Source: Colias croceus
Lineage: Eukaryota > Arthropoda > Insecta > Lepidoptera > Pieridae
Assembly (NCBI RefSeq): GCF_905220415.1
Contig: NC_059567.1
Location: 1,054,001 to 1,118,000, forward strand
Direction: 5' to 3'
DNA: 64,000 nucleotides
This document shows, in pieces, positions 41,715-53,665 of this stretch. The position numbers and the translations under genes are program-made. The notes beneath the pieces are model-generated. The model saw nothing but the letters and a program-made list of their open reading frames with translations. It was not told where the DNA came from and made no database searches. Positions within the stretch are counted from its first letter, which is position 1; each line of letters opens with the position of its first letter.

Positions 41715-44700
41715 TGAGCAGGAGCGCTATATTCCGCGCGCCATTGCCATCTGGAAAATTGGCGACAAAAAGCCTCACACAGTAGATATAATGCACCCCC
41801 TATATGAAACTTTTCAATATCCATTATTGTATCCGCACGGTAACCCTGGATGGTTTCCTAACAAAACGGACAATAATGGAGCAAAACTAACCCAAAACAA
41901 ATACGTTAGATGCCTCCTTCTGAGCGAACCCCGTTTCAACGATTTTAATCGTTTGTCCGAAGAGTGGTTAGTTGATATGCAATGTAGAATTTTAGAAGAA
42001 AGACTTCGTTACCTGTATAACATCCAAAAAGGTAACACGGATAATGCTCTCCGTTCCGCTCCATTAAGAGAAGTAGAGTCAGTTTTACGACAGATCAGTG
42101 TAGATGAGACTATTCGAGGAGAGGGTGGGGTTGTGCCTGGTAGAGTTTATTTGCCGAGTAGTTACACGGGGGGGCCTAGATATATGAAGCAAAAGTATAT
42201 GGATGCTATGGCAGTAGTTAACAGATTAGGATTGCCATCTTTTCTTTTAACTTTAACTTGCAATCCCAAATGGCCTGAAATACAAAATTCAACAACAGGT
42301 CATCATAATACGCCTTCAATTTGTGCTAGAGTTTTTAACATTAAATTACAACAACTTTTGAGGGATCTTCGCACAGGGGTTTGGTTTGGTAAAATTGTTT
42401 ATATTTTATATGTAATAGAGTTCCAAAAACGGGGATTACCACACGCTCATATCTGTTTTGCAGTCGAGGGTGGTGGCCCCGTTCACGGTACTGATGTAGA
42501 TAAATTTATTAGAGCAGATATTCCTGACGCTTCAGAAGTTGATGGAAAATTGAGGAAAGCCGTTTTAGATTATATGGTTCATGGTCCATGCGGTCCACCG
42601 CATAGGACAGATTTAAAATGTTGGGATAGTGAAAAAAAAAAATGTACAAGCTATTTCCCAAAACCAGAGACAGAGGTCACGCATTGTAATGATAAAGGGT
42701 TTATAAATTTAAAGCGTAACAGTAAAAATACGGCCACCATTAAATACAGAGGGAGGGATGTAGAAATTAGTGATTTGTGGATAGTACCGTACAACGCTGC
42801 CCTTCTCCTTAGATACGATTGTCATTTAAATTTAGAATCAGTGTCCACTCGAACTGTAATTAAATATCTTTTCAAATATATGACTAAAGGTCCAGACGAG
42901 GCTCGAGTCGCCATTGTTCCAGATGAACACAAAAATAACGAGATAGAACAGTACGTCACAAAACGATACATCGGTTCTGGTGAGGCTGCTTGGAGAGTTT
43001 TTGAGTTTGACGTCACGGGACGTGAGCCCACTGTTAAGATGTTAGATGTTCATTTAGAAAATCATCAGTCAATTTTTTTTAAGGCGGGAAATGAAGAACG
43101 TGCCGTTCAAAATTCAGATTCGGATCTCATCACGTATTTTAATCGTCCCCTCGGTGAAGAATTTGATAGGTTAACATATTTAGATTTTTACGAGAGGTAC
43201 ATAGTTCACTCCAGCCGCCCCTCAACAAAAAATACAATCATTTACGAAATGAATAACGGAAAATTTTTGACTAAAAGACAGAGGGGAGAAATAGTGACGC
43301 GTTTATTTTGGGTCGCGCCCAACAGAGGTGAACAATTTTATTTAAGATTACTGTTAGCTTTACACCCCTGCCGTAGTTACAGGGATCTTTATAACTTGGG
43401 TGGTCCAAATTGTAACACATTCCAGGAAGCCGCTAAAGCTGTTGGGATCGCCAACGATGAAGCCGAATACGAGATAGCTATGCAGGAAGCTTCATGTTTT
43501 TTGACCGGACCACGCCTGCGTAACTTTTTCGTATTATTGGCTGTTAACGGGGTAGCAGTAGCGACACTGTGGGAAAAATTTAAAAATGAGCTGGCTGAAG
43601 ACATCCTTAACCGCGTAGATAACGATCCGGATAGAGCGTACACCCAGGCCTTGGTTCAAATTGACCGTCTATTGCGTAAACATGGTACGTGTTTGTTAGA
43701 GCAGGGTTTGCCTGACGCGCGCGATGACACTACCGAATTAGGCCGTGAGAAAGCTCTACACGATGCAGACGGGTTACGCGAATTTGTAGATATTTGGACG
43801 CCCAAGCTGTCTCATGACCAGCTGCAAGTGTTCGAATATGTGCAAAATTTGCTCATTGATGATAGTTTTAGAAATAGTAACGAAAGTGCTATTTATATAG
43901 ACGGTCCGGCAGGCACTGGTAAAACGTTGCTTTTAAATACGATAGCAGCCTACGTGAGGGGCGTACTCAACGGTGTAGTTTTGTGCACTGCGAGTTCAGG
44001 TATTGCCACGCAGAACTATGTAGGCGGTATGACCGCGCACAGTATGTTTAGGTATCCGTTGAGCGCTATTGACGATTTAGGGTATTGGTACGTAACAAAC
44101 GGAACCCAGAGAGCTGAACTCATACTACACTCCGATTTAATTATTTACGACGAAGCGCCGATGGTACACAAGTACCTCATTCATTTGTTAGATAGGTCTT
44201 TGCAAGACTTGACAAAGTCTAATAAAAGTTTCGGGGGAAAGGTTATCATCTTTGCCGGAGACTTTCGTCAGATTCCACCAGTAGTTACCAACGCCAAGTG
44301 TCATTCCGATATATTTAATGCCTCAGTTACATCATCGCCCTTATGGCAGAGTTTAAAGACGTTTTCACTAACTACACCTCAGAGGTGTAGTGAAGATAGT
44401 GTATTTTCCGATTTTTTGCTTCAAATAGGTTCTAACAATTTGCCTTTACATTCGGTAAAGGTCGGCAGATCTTGTCAAAATTTAATAGACCTTTCACTTT
44501 TATCATTTACTACAGATTTAAATGAGTTAATTAATTTTGTTTTTTCGGATTTCCTTTTAGAACACGAGCCAGAAGTTTGCATAGGTAGAGCCATTCTTTC
44601 AACTCACAATTCTAATATTAGGGAAATAAATAGGACTGTATTAGACCGTTTGCCAGGCGATCTTTTACATTTCTATTCAGTAGATAAAACGGCCACGGAT

Positions 44701-45210
44701 GACACTGACGAATTGTATTTAGGCGTGGACGTGTTGAATAGTATGCACCCTAAAGGTATACCAGAACACGATCTCACATTAAAAGTAGGATGCATTTGCA
44801 TGATAATACGTAACCTTAGTTTTTCGGATCATTTAGTTAATGGTACGAAAGTTATAATCGTAGGGACTTCACCTCGATTGATAACAGTTCAGAAACCGGG
44901 AATAGCCGAATTGTTTTTTATACCGCGAATCATGTTCAAAGCCCCCATTGATCATAATAGTCCGATAGAAATGTGTCGATTGCAATTTCCCCTTCAGGTG
45001 TGTTATGCAATGACCATTCACAAGAGTCAAGGCCAAACCATTAATAGAGTTGGCATTGATTTAAGATCGGATGTCTTCAGTCACGGACAGTTGTACGTGG
45101 CATTAGGTCGCGTACGGGATAGGAACGATTTAATGCTTCTTGTACATAGGGAAAAATTAATAGACGGTAAACCTTACGTGAATAACGTCGTCATTCCACA
45201 GTTACTTTAG
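41715..45210 (+). pseudogene. Helitron Rep/PIF1 helicase region, copy 2
   Basis: Continues the Helitron frame right after the LINE; the first in-frame ATG is 41791 (1139 codons to 45210). Complete from the Rep core (HUH LPHAHICF, YLFKYMTKG with two Tyr) through the SF1B helicase (GPAGTGKT, IIYDEAPM, AGDFRQIPP, TIHKSQGQT, HGQLYVALGR). It lacks the N-terminal part, which is now fused to the LINE RT. About 18 residue differences from copy 1 over the shared 1139, none in these motifs. A truncated Rep-helicase could still be made from the internal ATG if transcribed. Confidence 0.9.
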
Positions 45211-45821
45211 GGATTTCCCACCACGCATTACACTATTCACTTTGCTTGGTAGATTGACGAGTTACACTTGCAAGCATTACACACTCGGCTTCCTGGAATG
45301 AAATTGTTCACCTCCGTTCTATATCAGAAAAATCAATTATTAAAATCAAATCATGTTGCCAACGTTTACATTGTGCGTATTTTTTATGAACTCTTATCAT
45401 CACGACACTTATATTAATAACAAACTTACATGCACAACACAAACTATATTTTTTGTACATAAAATCAATTAAGTTTAGTTTTATATAGACTACTAGAGTA
45501 AACTAGAGTAAATTAATTTAGATTATGTAAATTATTGATGTAGATATTTTATTCATATATTTTATTTACGTGTAAACATATTATGTATTTTTGATAGAAT
45601 TACGGTTATATTTATTTAATTTTATTTTATTACACGCATAACGCTTTACTTAAACACGTGTCATTCATAACACACTTTACAATTTTTTTTCTTTTATAGT
45701 TAAGTATAATAGTAGTAATTAGTGTATATCGAGTAGTTAGAAAGTAGTTAGGTAACTCCGCCTGTGTTTGAGGGTGAATAGAATAAATTTTATCAGATTA
45801 TTTTATTCTACCTCATCGCAG
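45211..45821 (+). other. 3' flank of helicase gene, copy 2
   Basis: Non-coding. Lacks the roughly 600-bp block present at 13724-14325 in copy 1. Confidence 0.5.
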
Positions 45822-47420
45822 CCAGTCCCAAGCCTGGATAAAGGAGGAGGTGGTAGTTTTGCATTAATACAGAAAGTTTCAGATCTCATTTGCTCAGTAT
45901 GATGTGAAGCACCTCACTGCCAGTAAGAAAATTGAAAAGTGTTCCTTTTTTGCGGATATTTGTCATAGGTTTTTATATTATCTTTTATAACCTTTTAATT
46001 AGCTTTCTAAAATTATGAAACAACTTGATATATTATTATTTTATATTTTCCAGATTACAGAGGACAACAATACGACGACATTCAATCACAAGTTAAGTAT
46101 ATTATATGTATTTGTTGACATGATTCCTGTTTGAGTAAAATGAAGAATTAAAAAAAACATCTTGAGTTAATTTAGACAAAACTATGGATGCAAAACTCTT
46201 AAGTAAATTAAAAAAAAGTGTATAAGTAAAACGTTTTACGTTTAAATTGATTGCCAGTGATAAAAAATGAGAATAATCAAATATATATTTTTGTTTTGTT
46301 TTCAGAAACGGCCTTGATTCCCAGGAGAAATAGGAAAATATAGAAGACCAGTTTCATCCATAGGAAGAAAGACACTTATTTACCAATAAAAGGACTTGAG
46401 GGCAAAATATTTTACATATTAGGTATATAAAGTCTTTAATTTTGATGAAAAAAAAATATCAAGTTAAATACATAATATATTTATTGACTTAATTTCTGTT
46501 TGTGAAACATTTAAACTGCATAAATATAATAAATAACACATCATGATTAAATTTACATTTTAATCGACTTCGAAATTGGACTTATTCTCTTTTTCGCTTT
46601 GTTACATCATAATTTTTCACTGGGAAAATCGATTTTGAGAATTCTTTTTCTTTTTATTTGAAAGCTGCCTGCAATGTGGTGGTCCCAATTATTTGATTTA
46701 GTTTTGACAAATTGAAGGTTTTCATTAAATGTGGATTTATTTTTTTTTCAGAAATGCCACAAATTACTCTATAACATAAAGACAGTTTCATCAGGAGGAG
46801 GAATGACACAACCAATAAAAGGAATAATTGAAGTCAAAATAATTAAACATATATAAAACAGGCTTTGTATCAGTACAAAATGGAATCACCAGTTAAGTAT
46901 ATTAATTATATTTTTGGCCTAATTTTTGTTTATGAAACGATCAAACTACATAAAGTATTGATAAAAAATAGTTTCCTCAATGCGACCTTTGTTACTATTA
47001 GAACAAAATATAATTTTTTATAAATTTATACTATATATTTGTAGTAAAATACATTAAAATCTTTAATTTCTAACTATAAAACTCTCGTCACAAACAATAA
47101 GTTTTATAATAAACATCACTGATAAAAACCAAAGTTGTGACTTGCAAGAATCCATATTATATCTATTCATAAATTGAATTTCAATCGAATCTTTATTATG
47201 GACTATTCTTGATTTTTGATTGATACTCATACTTATGCATATAAAAAAGGATAACAAAAATATTCATATTTTAAACAATTTCAGCCAGACGCGCCAGGTG
47301 CTCAAAGCAGCGTTACTAAGAAGAAACACGTGAAAGCACTAAACAGACCACCATCGTGCTCCGTGGCTTTATCCGCATTGCTAGGCTCCTATTGGTCTTA
47401 GCACGATGTTATCTAATATG
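45822..47420 (+). other. exon-like modules downstream of helicase, copy 2
   Basis: The same five CAG-preceded segments as copy 1: A 45822-45922 (101 nt, as in copy 1), B from 46054, C from 46306, D from 46752, E from 47285. Borders are conserved despite substitutions and indels around them. Here the site of the copy 1 Helitron-like insertion (15279-15506) is empty (46386/46387). Confidence 0.45.
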
Positions 47421-49312
47421 TATGTTTAGCCTATAAGATGTTAATCCGACCTGTTAATATATATTCAAAATTTTAAGTTTATCTATGCACTACTGTTTGC
47501 GTCTAGCCCGGGGTGGGGTAGCATATTTTTTGCTTCGATTATTATTTTGTAAATTGCACCCAAAAAATATTCAAGTGTATTTTCCTACGTTTTTTTATGT
47601 ATAGATTTTATTTAAGTTGTATGTTATTCGGTTTTTTGTTATTTTGATTTTGTATAAATTTATACCTATAGATTTTCTTTAAAAATGAAAAAATGTATTA
47701 CTGTTACCATAAGTTGAATAATATAGTCATGTTAATAAAATCATTTTGGTTTAAATTATTGTTGTTTTATTCGCAATTCAAAAATAATTATTAACATTGA
47801 TTTATGAAACTTTATTTTGATATAGGTAATTAATCTATGTAGATAGCTGTTTTATTATTGAAATAATTAAAGTTTTGATTAGATGAATTCAGTAGGTACA
47901 TATAAATTAAAAAAGGCACTATATGTATGTACATACCTTATCATATAAAAATTAAAAATATATTATTTGAAAGAGGATTATAAAAATGATAGAATTAAGA
48001 AAAACACTGATGAATGAATATATGAAAATTTTAACTAATTAATATTAATGGTCATAACTACTACATACCTATTTAAATTGTTGGCTTGCAGCTAAATTAC
48101 TAAAATACCTAAGGGACTAGAATTAATATTAAGAAAACTTCAATAAAAAATCAACAAAGTCAATTTAATGTAACTAGATAAGAAAAAATAACGATAGGTA
48201 ACAAACTATTATTTCGAGGTTTTACATAACGAACTAACAACTTAACATTTAATTTTAATATCAGCTACACTCGACAGGGGGATTTGTTTATATAGTAATT
48301 CAGTTTTTTGTTAGTTTATAAACAAGACAAGAGGTAACCATTATTATTCAAGTAGGTAGGTATATGAATATGTTCAATGAAATTAAAACACCATTATTAA
48401 AGATAGGTATCTTATTTTGTATTGTAGGTATCTTCCAAAAACACGTTTTGCAAATTTCGAGATCATTTTTTCATTAAATAATTTCAATCTTCTATTTTCA
48501 TTATTGCTTCTGTTAAAAACAATCGCTTTCTATATTTTCGAAGTCGTTCAAAACTGAAAGAGAAATTAGTGATATTTAAATTTTGTATTATAATGTATAA
48601 TATATATTTTAAAGACAAGTAATTTATCGGCTGGGATCTAAAGACTGGGCTGCTCGAAAACTGAGCATTGATTTATTTATTTTTTCTTATATTTCGCTCT
48701 TTTATACTTTTAATTAAATAAGAAGAATACATAGGTAGTTTAGGATTAATGAATATCGATCAAATTATGAAGTATGGTGGTGTAAGATTATAAAACATTA
48801 ATTTTTCAATTATTTATTCTTCAATATATATCATAATAACAATATTATCTAGATTGATGTAACACAATATAAGTATACAGGATATTTATGTTAAAAAATG
48901 TGTCAGTTTGCTATTTTCTTTTTAGTTGGTACAACTATAGGTATGTACAACAAAAATACACAAATTACATCGCCAATTACATTCTGTTGTTGAAACATGG
49001 ATAATGATTATAATAGAAAAAACATACAATTTCAGTGTATTTTTTTTTACATCAAAGATCTCTTCTTAGCGTATTTTGTCATAATATACCCTATATATTT
49101 TTTATGATTATGAAACGATTAATTGCGATCAAGTACTTGTTTGTTTAATTGAGTAATTGTTGTCTTGGACTTTTTTTTCTGACAAAATAATAGTTAATGA
49201 TTTATTAGAAATTATCTTGCTATAGTCCAAGAGCTGATGATGATAGCTAGAATAATTATAGATAAAAAAAAAACAACATCGTTTGTTAAAACTCTTAGAG
49301 CACACGGAAGCT
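47421..49312 (+). other. AT-rich 3' region of Helitron copy 2
   Basis: Collinear with 16351-18369. Nothing coding is supported. An AATAAA lies at 47733-47738. Confidence 0.5.
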
Positions 49313-49351
49313 CGCGGGCTGCTTGCAGCCCGCGCACAACGCACCAGCTAG
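49313..49351 (+). terminator. Helitron 3' terminus: hairpin + CTAG, copy 2
   Basis: The same palindrome (arm CGCGGGCTGC), 13-nt spacer and CTAG as at 18370-18408, preceded by the same AACTCTTAGAGCACACGGAA. The base after it is T, where the next unit begins. Confidence 0.8.
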
Positions 49352-52050
49352 TTACATATATATAAAGCTACACTACCACTCACTCACTCACTGACTGACT
49401 GACATCGCTTTTCTCGGAAACTACGTGGAAAGTGGGGGGGATTTCGACGTGATCGTGTAGAGGTGCGCCGAGTGACCACCGGAAAAATATTGACATCTCC
49501 AACACCCTGGACAAGAGAGTGGACCCCTGGAGGTGCGCAGAAACGGTGCCACCTGGAGGGGGGGTGTCTGAACAAAAAATGCTCGGAACTGGTGGCGATT
49601 ACCAGGGGAGGTGGAAAAATGGGGATTTTCGCGAAAACAAGATGGCCGCCGTACTTTGCCAAAATCGCCGTTTATGAATCCTTACGTCTCAAATTTGGTA
49701 CACGTGCTCTGTTCGAGCCGGCGAATCGATCGGTGCCCCGTTCGAGTGGCTCCGGGCCCCCGTTTCCAACTTCCATACAACGTAAACTCCAACGGCCCGC
49801 GGAAACGGTGCGAGTTGGGTGGGGGGTGTCGAAACTAAAAATGATCACCACCCTGGGACGCTACCAGGGAGCCACAGTGGGACGCTCGATTTTGGAATTT
49901 TTCCATTTTTGGCGCAAACATAAAAACGTAAATTTAGACGAGGTGGCGCAACGCGGAAACACACTCTCACCACGTTTGTACTCGCCCAGCTCCCAGGATA
50001 TCCAGAAAAATCCGAAATCTTGAACTTTGTCACAGCCCGCGGAGACGGTCAACGGCCCGCGCAAACGGTAGCAGCTACATCTGGGGTGCTCAAACTAAAC
50101 TTGTAGTAGACCTTGAGCAATTACCACAGATAGTGAAAAAAATTCAAAATGGCGGAAAAAATGGCCGCCGCCATACAAATTCTAAAACGGCCATCGCTGG
50201 GCCGATCACGCTGAAACTTGGCACAGGGGCTTCAATCGAGCCACACATTAAGTTGGCATATTCATAATCGAGTTTCCACCGCTGGTTTCCAAGTTTCATA
50301 CAACGCAAAATTCGACGGCTCTCCGAAACGGCGCGAGATAGGTGGGGGGTGTAGAACTAAAAAATAATCAGGAAGATGGGGCGCTACCAGGGCAATCGAT
50401 AAATTTCAAATTGGACGCCATTTTTTTTTCAAAAATGGCCGATTTTTCGAGGCAAGATTGTGGCGCCGGTTACTTGACGATCGGTTTGAAAATTGACTTC
50501 TGTGCTCTAATCGGCCAGATTTACAAAACTGCATACTCAGAATCTCCCTCCGACCCTTGGTTTCCATTTTCCATACATCACGAAATTCAACGGTTCTCTG
50601 AATCGGTGACAGGTAGATCGGGGTCACCGAAGTAAAAAATACTTCAAAACTTGGTCCGCTTCCAGGCATATAAATTTTTTGTTAAAAAGCGAAATTTTTT
50701 TTTTCGAAAATTTTGGATGGAAATTTCCATAGTAGGAAGGGTAATTGAATAGCAACGGCAAAAGACGGCCCCGCGGGCTGCTTGCTGCCCGCGCACCGCG
50801 CAACCTCGAAGGTCGACATCCTCCCGGAGTAGAAAATATTTATTAACTTTTGAACTACCGCACGAGCCAAGCGAGCGAAGCGAGCGAATCACGGCAGCGG
50901 CTGGCGTAAATATTGAAATAGGTGGCGAGGAGCGAAGCGACGAGCGTGTTGGGTTAACTTTTGAATTACCGTACGAGTCAAGCGAGCGAAGCGAGCGAGT
51001 CACGTCAGCGGCCGGCGTAAATATTCAAAGAAGTAGCGAGGAGCGAAGCGACGAGCGAGTTAGGTTAACTTTTGAACTACTGCACTAGCCAAGCGAGCGA
51101 AGCGAGCAAGTCACGTCAGCGGCCGGCGTAAACATTCAAAGAAGTAGCGAGGAGCGAAGCGACGAGCGTGTTAGGTTAACTTATGAACTACCTACCGCAC
51201 GAGCCAAGCGAGCGAAGCGAGCGAGTTGCGGCAGCGGCCGGCCTAAATATCCAAATAGGTAGCGAGGAGCGAAGCGACGAGCGTGTTAGGTTAACTCTTG
51301 AACAGTTTATTATGAAAAGTCACTGCCCGCTATCGATAAGACGTTTCAAAAATTTTACCAATATTTGAATAAGTAATTTATAAGCAGTTTAGGTAGCGAG
51401 GAGCGAAGCGACGAGCGTGTAAGGTTAACTTTTGAACTACCACACGAGCCATGCGAGCGAAGCGAGCGAGTCACGGCAGCGGCCGGCCTAAATATTCAAA
51501 TAGGTAGCGAGGAGCGAAGCGACGAGCCTGTTAGGTTAACTTTTGAACTACCTATCGCACGAGCCAAGCGAGCGAAGCGAGCGAGTCGCGGCAGCGGCCG
51601 GCCTAAATATTCAAATAGGTAGCGAGGAGCGAAGCGACGAGCGTGTTAGGTTAACTCTTGAACAGTTTATTATGAAAAGTCACTGCCCGCTATCGATAAG
51701 ACGTTTCAAAAATTTAATAACATTTGAATAAGTATTTTATAAGCAGTTTCGACTGACTGTAGAATCGCTGTTAGCAGATGTTACAAATGGAAAGGAAATT
51801 CGAATGCATTTTCAAATGACTGAAGATTTCTGCCCTGGGATGAGCCGCGAGCTGCTTGCAGCTCGCGCACCACGCAACCTCGAAGGTGGACAGCCCCCCG
51901 GAATAGAAAATATTTGAATGGGAAATTTATAAGCATTACCGACTGACTGTAGAATCGCTGTTAGGAGATGTAACAAATGGATAGGAAATTCGAATGCATT
52001 TTCAAATGACTGAAGATTTCTGCCCTGGGATGCTTCGCGGGCTGCTTGCA

Positions 52051-53437
52051 AAATAAAATAAAATAAAATAAAATAAAATAATATTTATTTGCTTAAAACA
52101 TGGTACAGAGAGATGTCAAAATATTTCGATTGTTCATCATGTTTTGCTTAGTCTAAAGCATGCAAATACTGTCTCAATTTATATTAAATACAATATTGAA
52201 ATTAATCACTTTGCAATTGACAAATATCATTCCACAATAATTACATTTAAAGGCTATAAATACAATTATAATAATTAACATTTATGGTCAAAAAATTCTT
52301 TTAAGCTATAAAAACAATTTAAGATCAACCATTTCTTTAGTTTATTTTTATATACATTAAATGTTTGGTTTCGTATACATTTAGGAATACGGTTAAATAT
52401 TTTTATGAGCATGATAGGCCCACTTTTAGAGTAAAGCGCAGTTTTACAACGTGGCATACTAAGTTTATCAGGGTCTCTAGAGGGAATAATGCTCACGTTA
52501 GCCGCCCTTGTGAAATATTGGGGGTGTTTTTTTACGAAGATACAGCTCTCCAGTATGTACATGGAAGTCAGAGTCAGGACGTTTAATTTTCGAAATAGTG
52601 GCCGACAGCTTTCTAACGGTCCAACCCCGCAAATGGCTCTAATACATTTTTTTTTGAGCTAGGAATGCTCTGTTAACACTTGTCGAATTGCCCCATAATA
52701 TTAGTCCATATCTTAAAATAGATGACACATAACCATGGTATGCAGTAAGAGCAGTTTTTTCAGAACTTATGGCCCTTAAACGACGTAAGGCGAACACAAA
52801 TTTGTTGATGCGCGAACATAAATGATTTATATGGGATTTCCAATTGCAATTGCTGTCTAACATTATACCTAAAAATTTTATTTCATCGACTTCTTCCAAT
52901 ATAATGTCTTTGTAAATTAAATTAATGTTATACTTTCTTTGTTTATAATTATGAAACTGCATTACTTTCGTCTTTGCTAAGTTAGCCGTCAAGTTGTTTA
53001 TTTTTAGCCAGTCAATTATTCTATTCAATGTCAAATTTAAATTATAATTACATGTCAGATCCGAAGTCACATTAGGTATAGTCACAGAAATGTCATCAGC
53101 ATAAAGTGTGCATTTGTAGTTTGTTACGTTTGGTAAGTCGTTAATATAGAGTAAGAAGAGAAGCGGTCCAAGCACGCTTCCCTGAGGGACACCTGTACTG
53201 TTGAGCCTGGAGTTTGATCGTACAGTTTTTATGTCAGAACCATGTGCACTATATGCAATCTCGACGCACTGCACACGATTGGCGAGGTAGGATTTTATCC
53301 AATTTAATGATGGTCCTCTTATTCCATACATATCACACTTATTTAGAAGGATATTATGGTTTACACAATCAAAGGCTCTACTCATATCAAAGAATATGAC
53401 CGTTGCGCTAGTACCACTATCAAGCAGCTACTAACTA
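52051..53437 (-). mobile_element. 5'-truncated LINE (minus strand)
   Basis: The (ATTTT)n tail lies at the low-coordinate end (52051-52070), so the element reads on the minus strand. TGCA flanks both sides (52047-52050 and 53438-53441), a 4-bp target duplication in the centre of the GC-rich palindrome GGGCTGCTTGCAGCCC, which it splits. Only the RT half and 3' region remain. Confidence 0.8.
52275..53430 (-). pseudogene. LINE reverse transcriptase fragment with frameshift
   Basis: Minus-strand frame 53385-52639 reads SRAFDCVNHNILLNK, STGVPQGSVLGPLLFLLYIN and LYADD (53103-53092), then a thumb region ending near ALTAYHGYVSSILRYGLILW. An A-run near 52647 shifts the frame; the C-terminal part continues at 52562-52275 (MYILESCIFVKK...). 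It is CR1/Jockey-group by motif, without endonuclease, and non-functional. Confidence 0.8.
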
Positions 53438-53665
53438 TGCAGCCCGCGCACTACGCTCCCTCGAAGGTGGACAGCCTCCCGGAGTGGAAAATACTTGAAT
53501 GGGGAATTTATAAGCATTAACGACTGACTGTAGAATCGCTGTTAGCAGATGTAACAAATGGACAGAAAATTCGAATATATTTTCAAATGACTGCCCTATT
53601 GCTTCAACCCAGGGGCAAAAGGGGCTCGCGGGCTGCTTGCAGCCCGCGCACAACGCACCAGCTAG

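Larger units (their letters stand above)
31300..49351 (+). mobile_element. autonomous-type Helitron, copy 2 (interrupted)
   Basis: Same layout as copy 1: promoter and 5' UTR exon, coding exon 1, intron of 2.1 kb, exon 2, exon-like 3' modules, and a 3' hairpin (49313-49334) with CTAG at 49348-49351. The 5' end is not resolved; similarity to copy 3 extends back to about 31320. Exon 2 is interrupted by a LINE. Confidence 0.75.
49352..53665 (+). mobile_element. non-autonomous Helitron-like tandem unit N4, with nested LINE
   Basis: Begins after the copy 2 CTAG and ends with CTAG at 53662-53665. Contains ~262-bp modules (49400-50680), 115-bp satellite (50850-51660) and 170-bp hairpin repeats. One hairpin is split by a minus-strand LINE (52051-53437). 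Length without the LINE is about 2.9 kb, close to N1. Confidence 0.65.
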
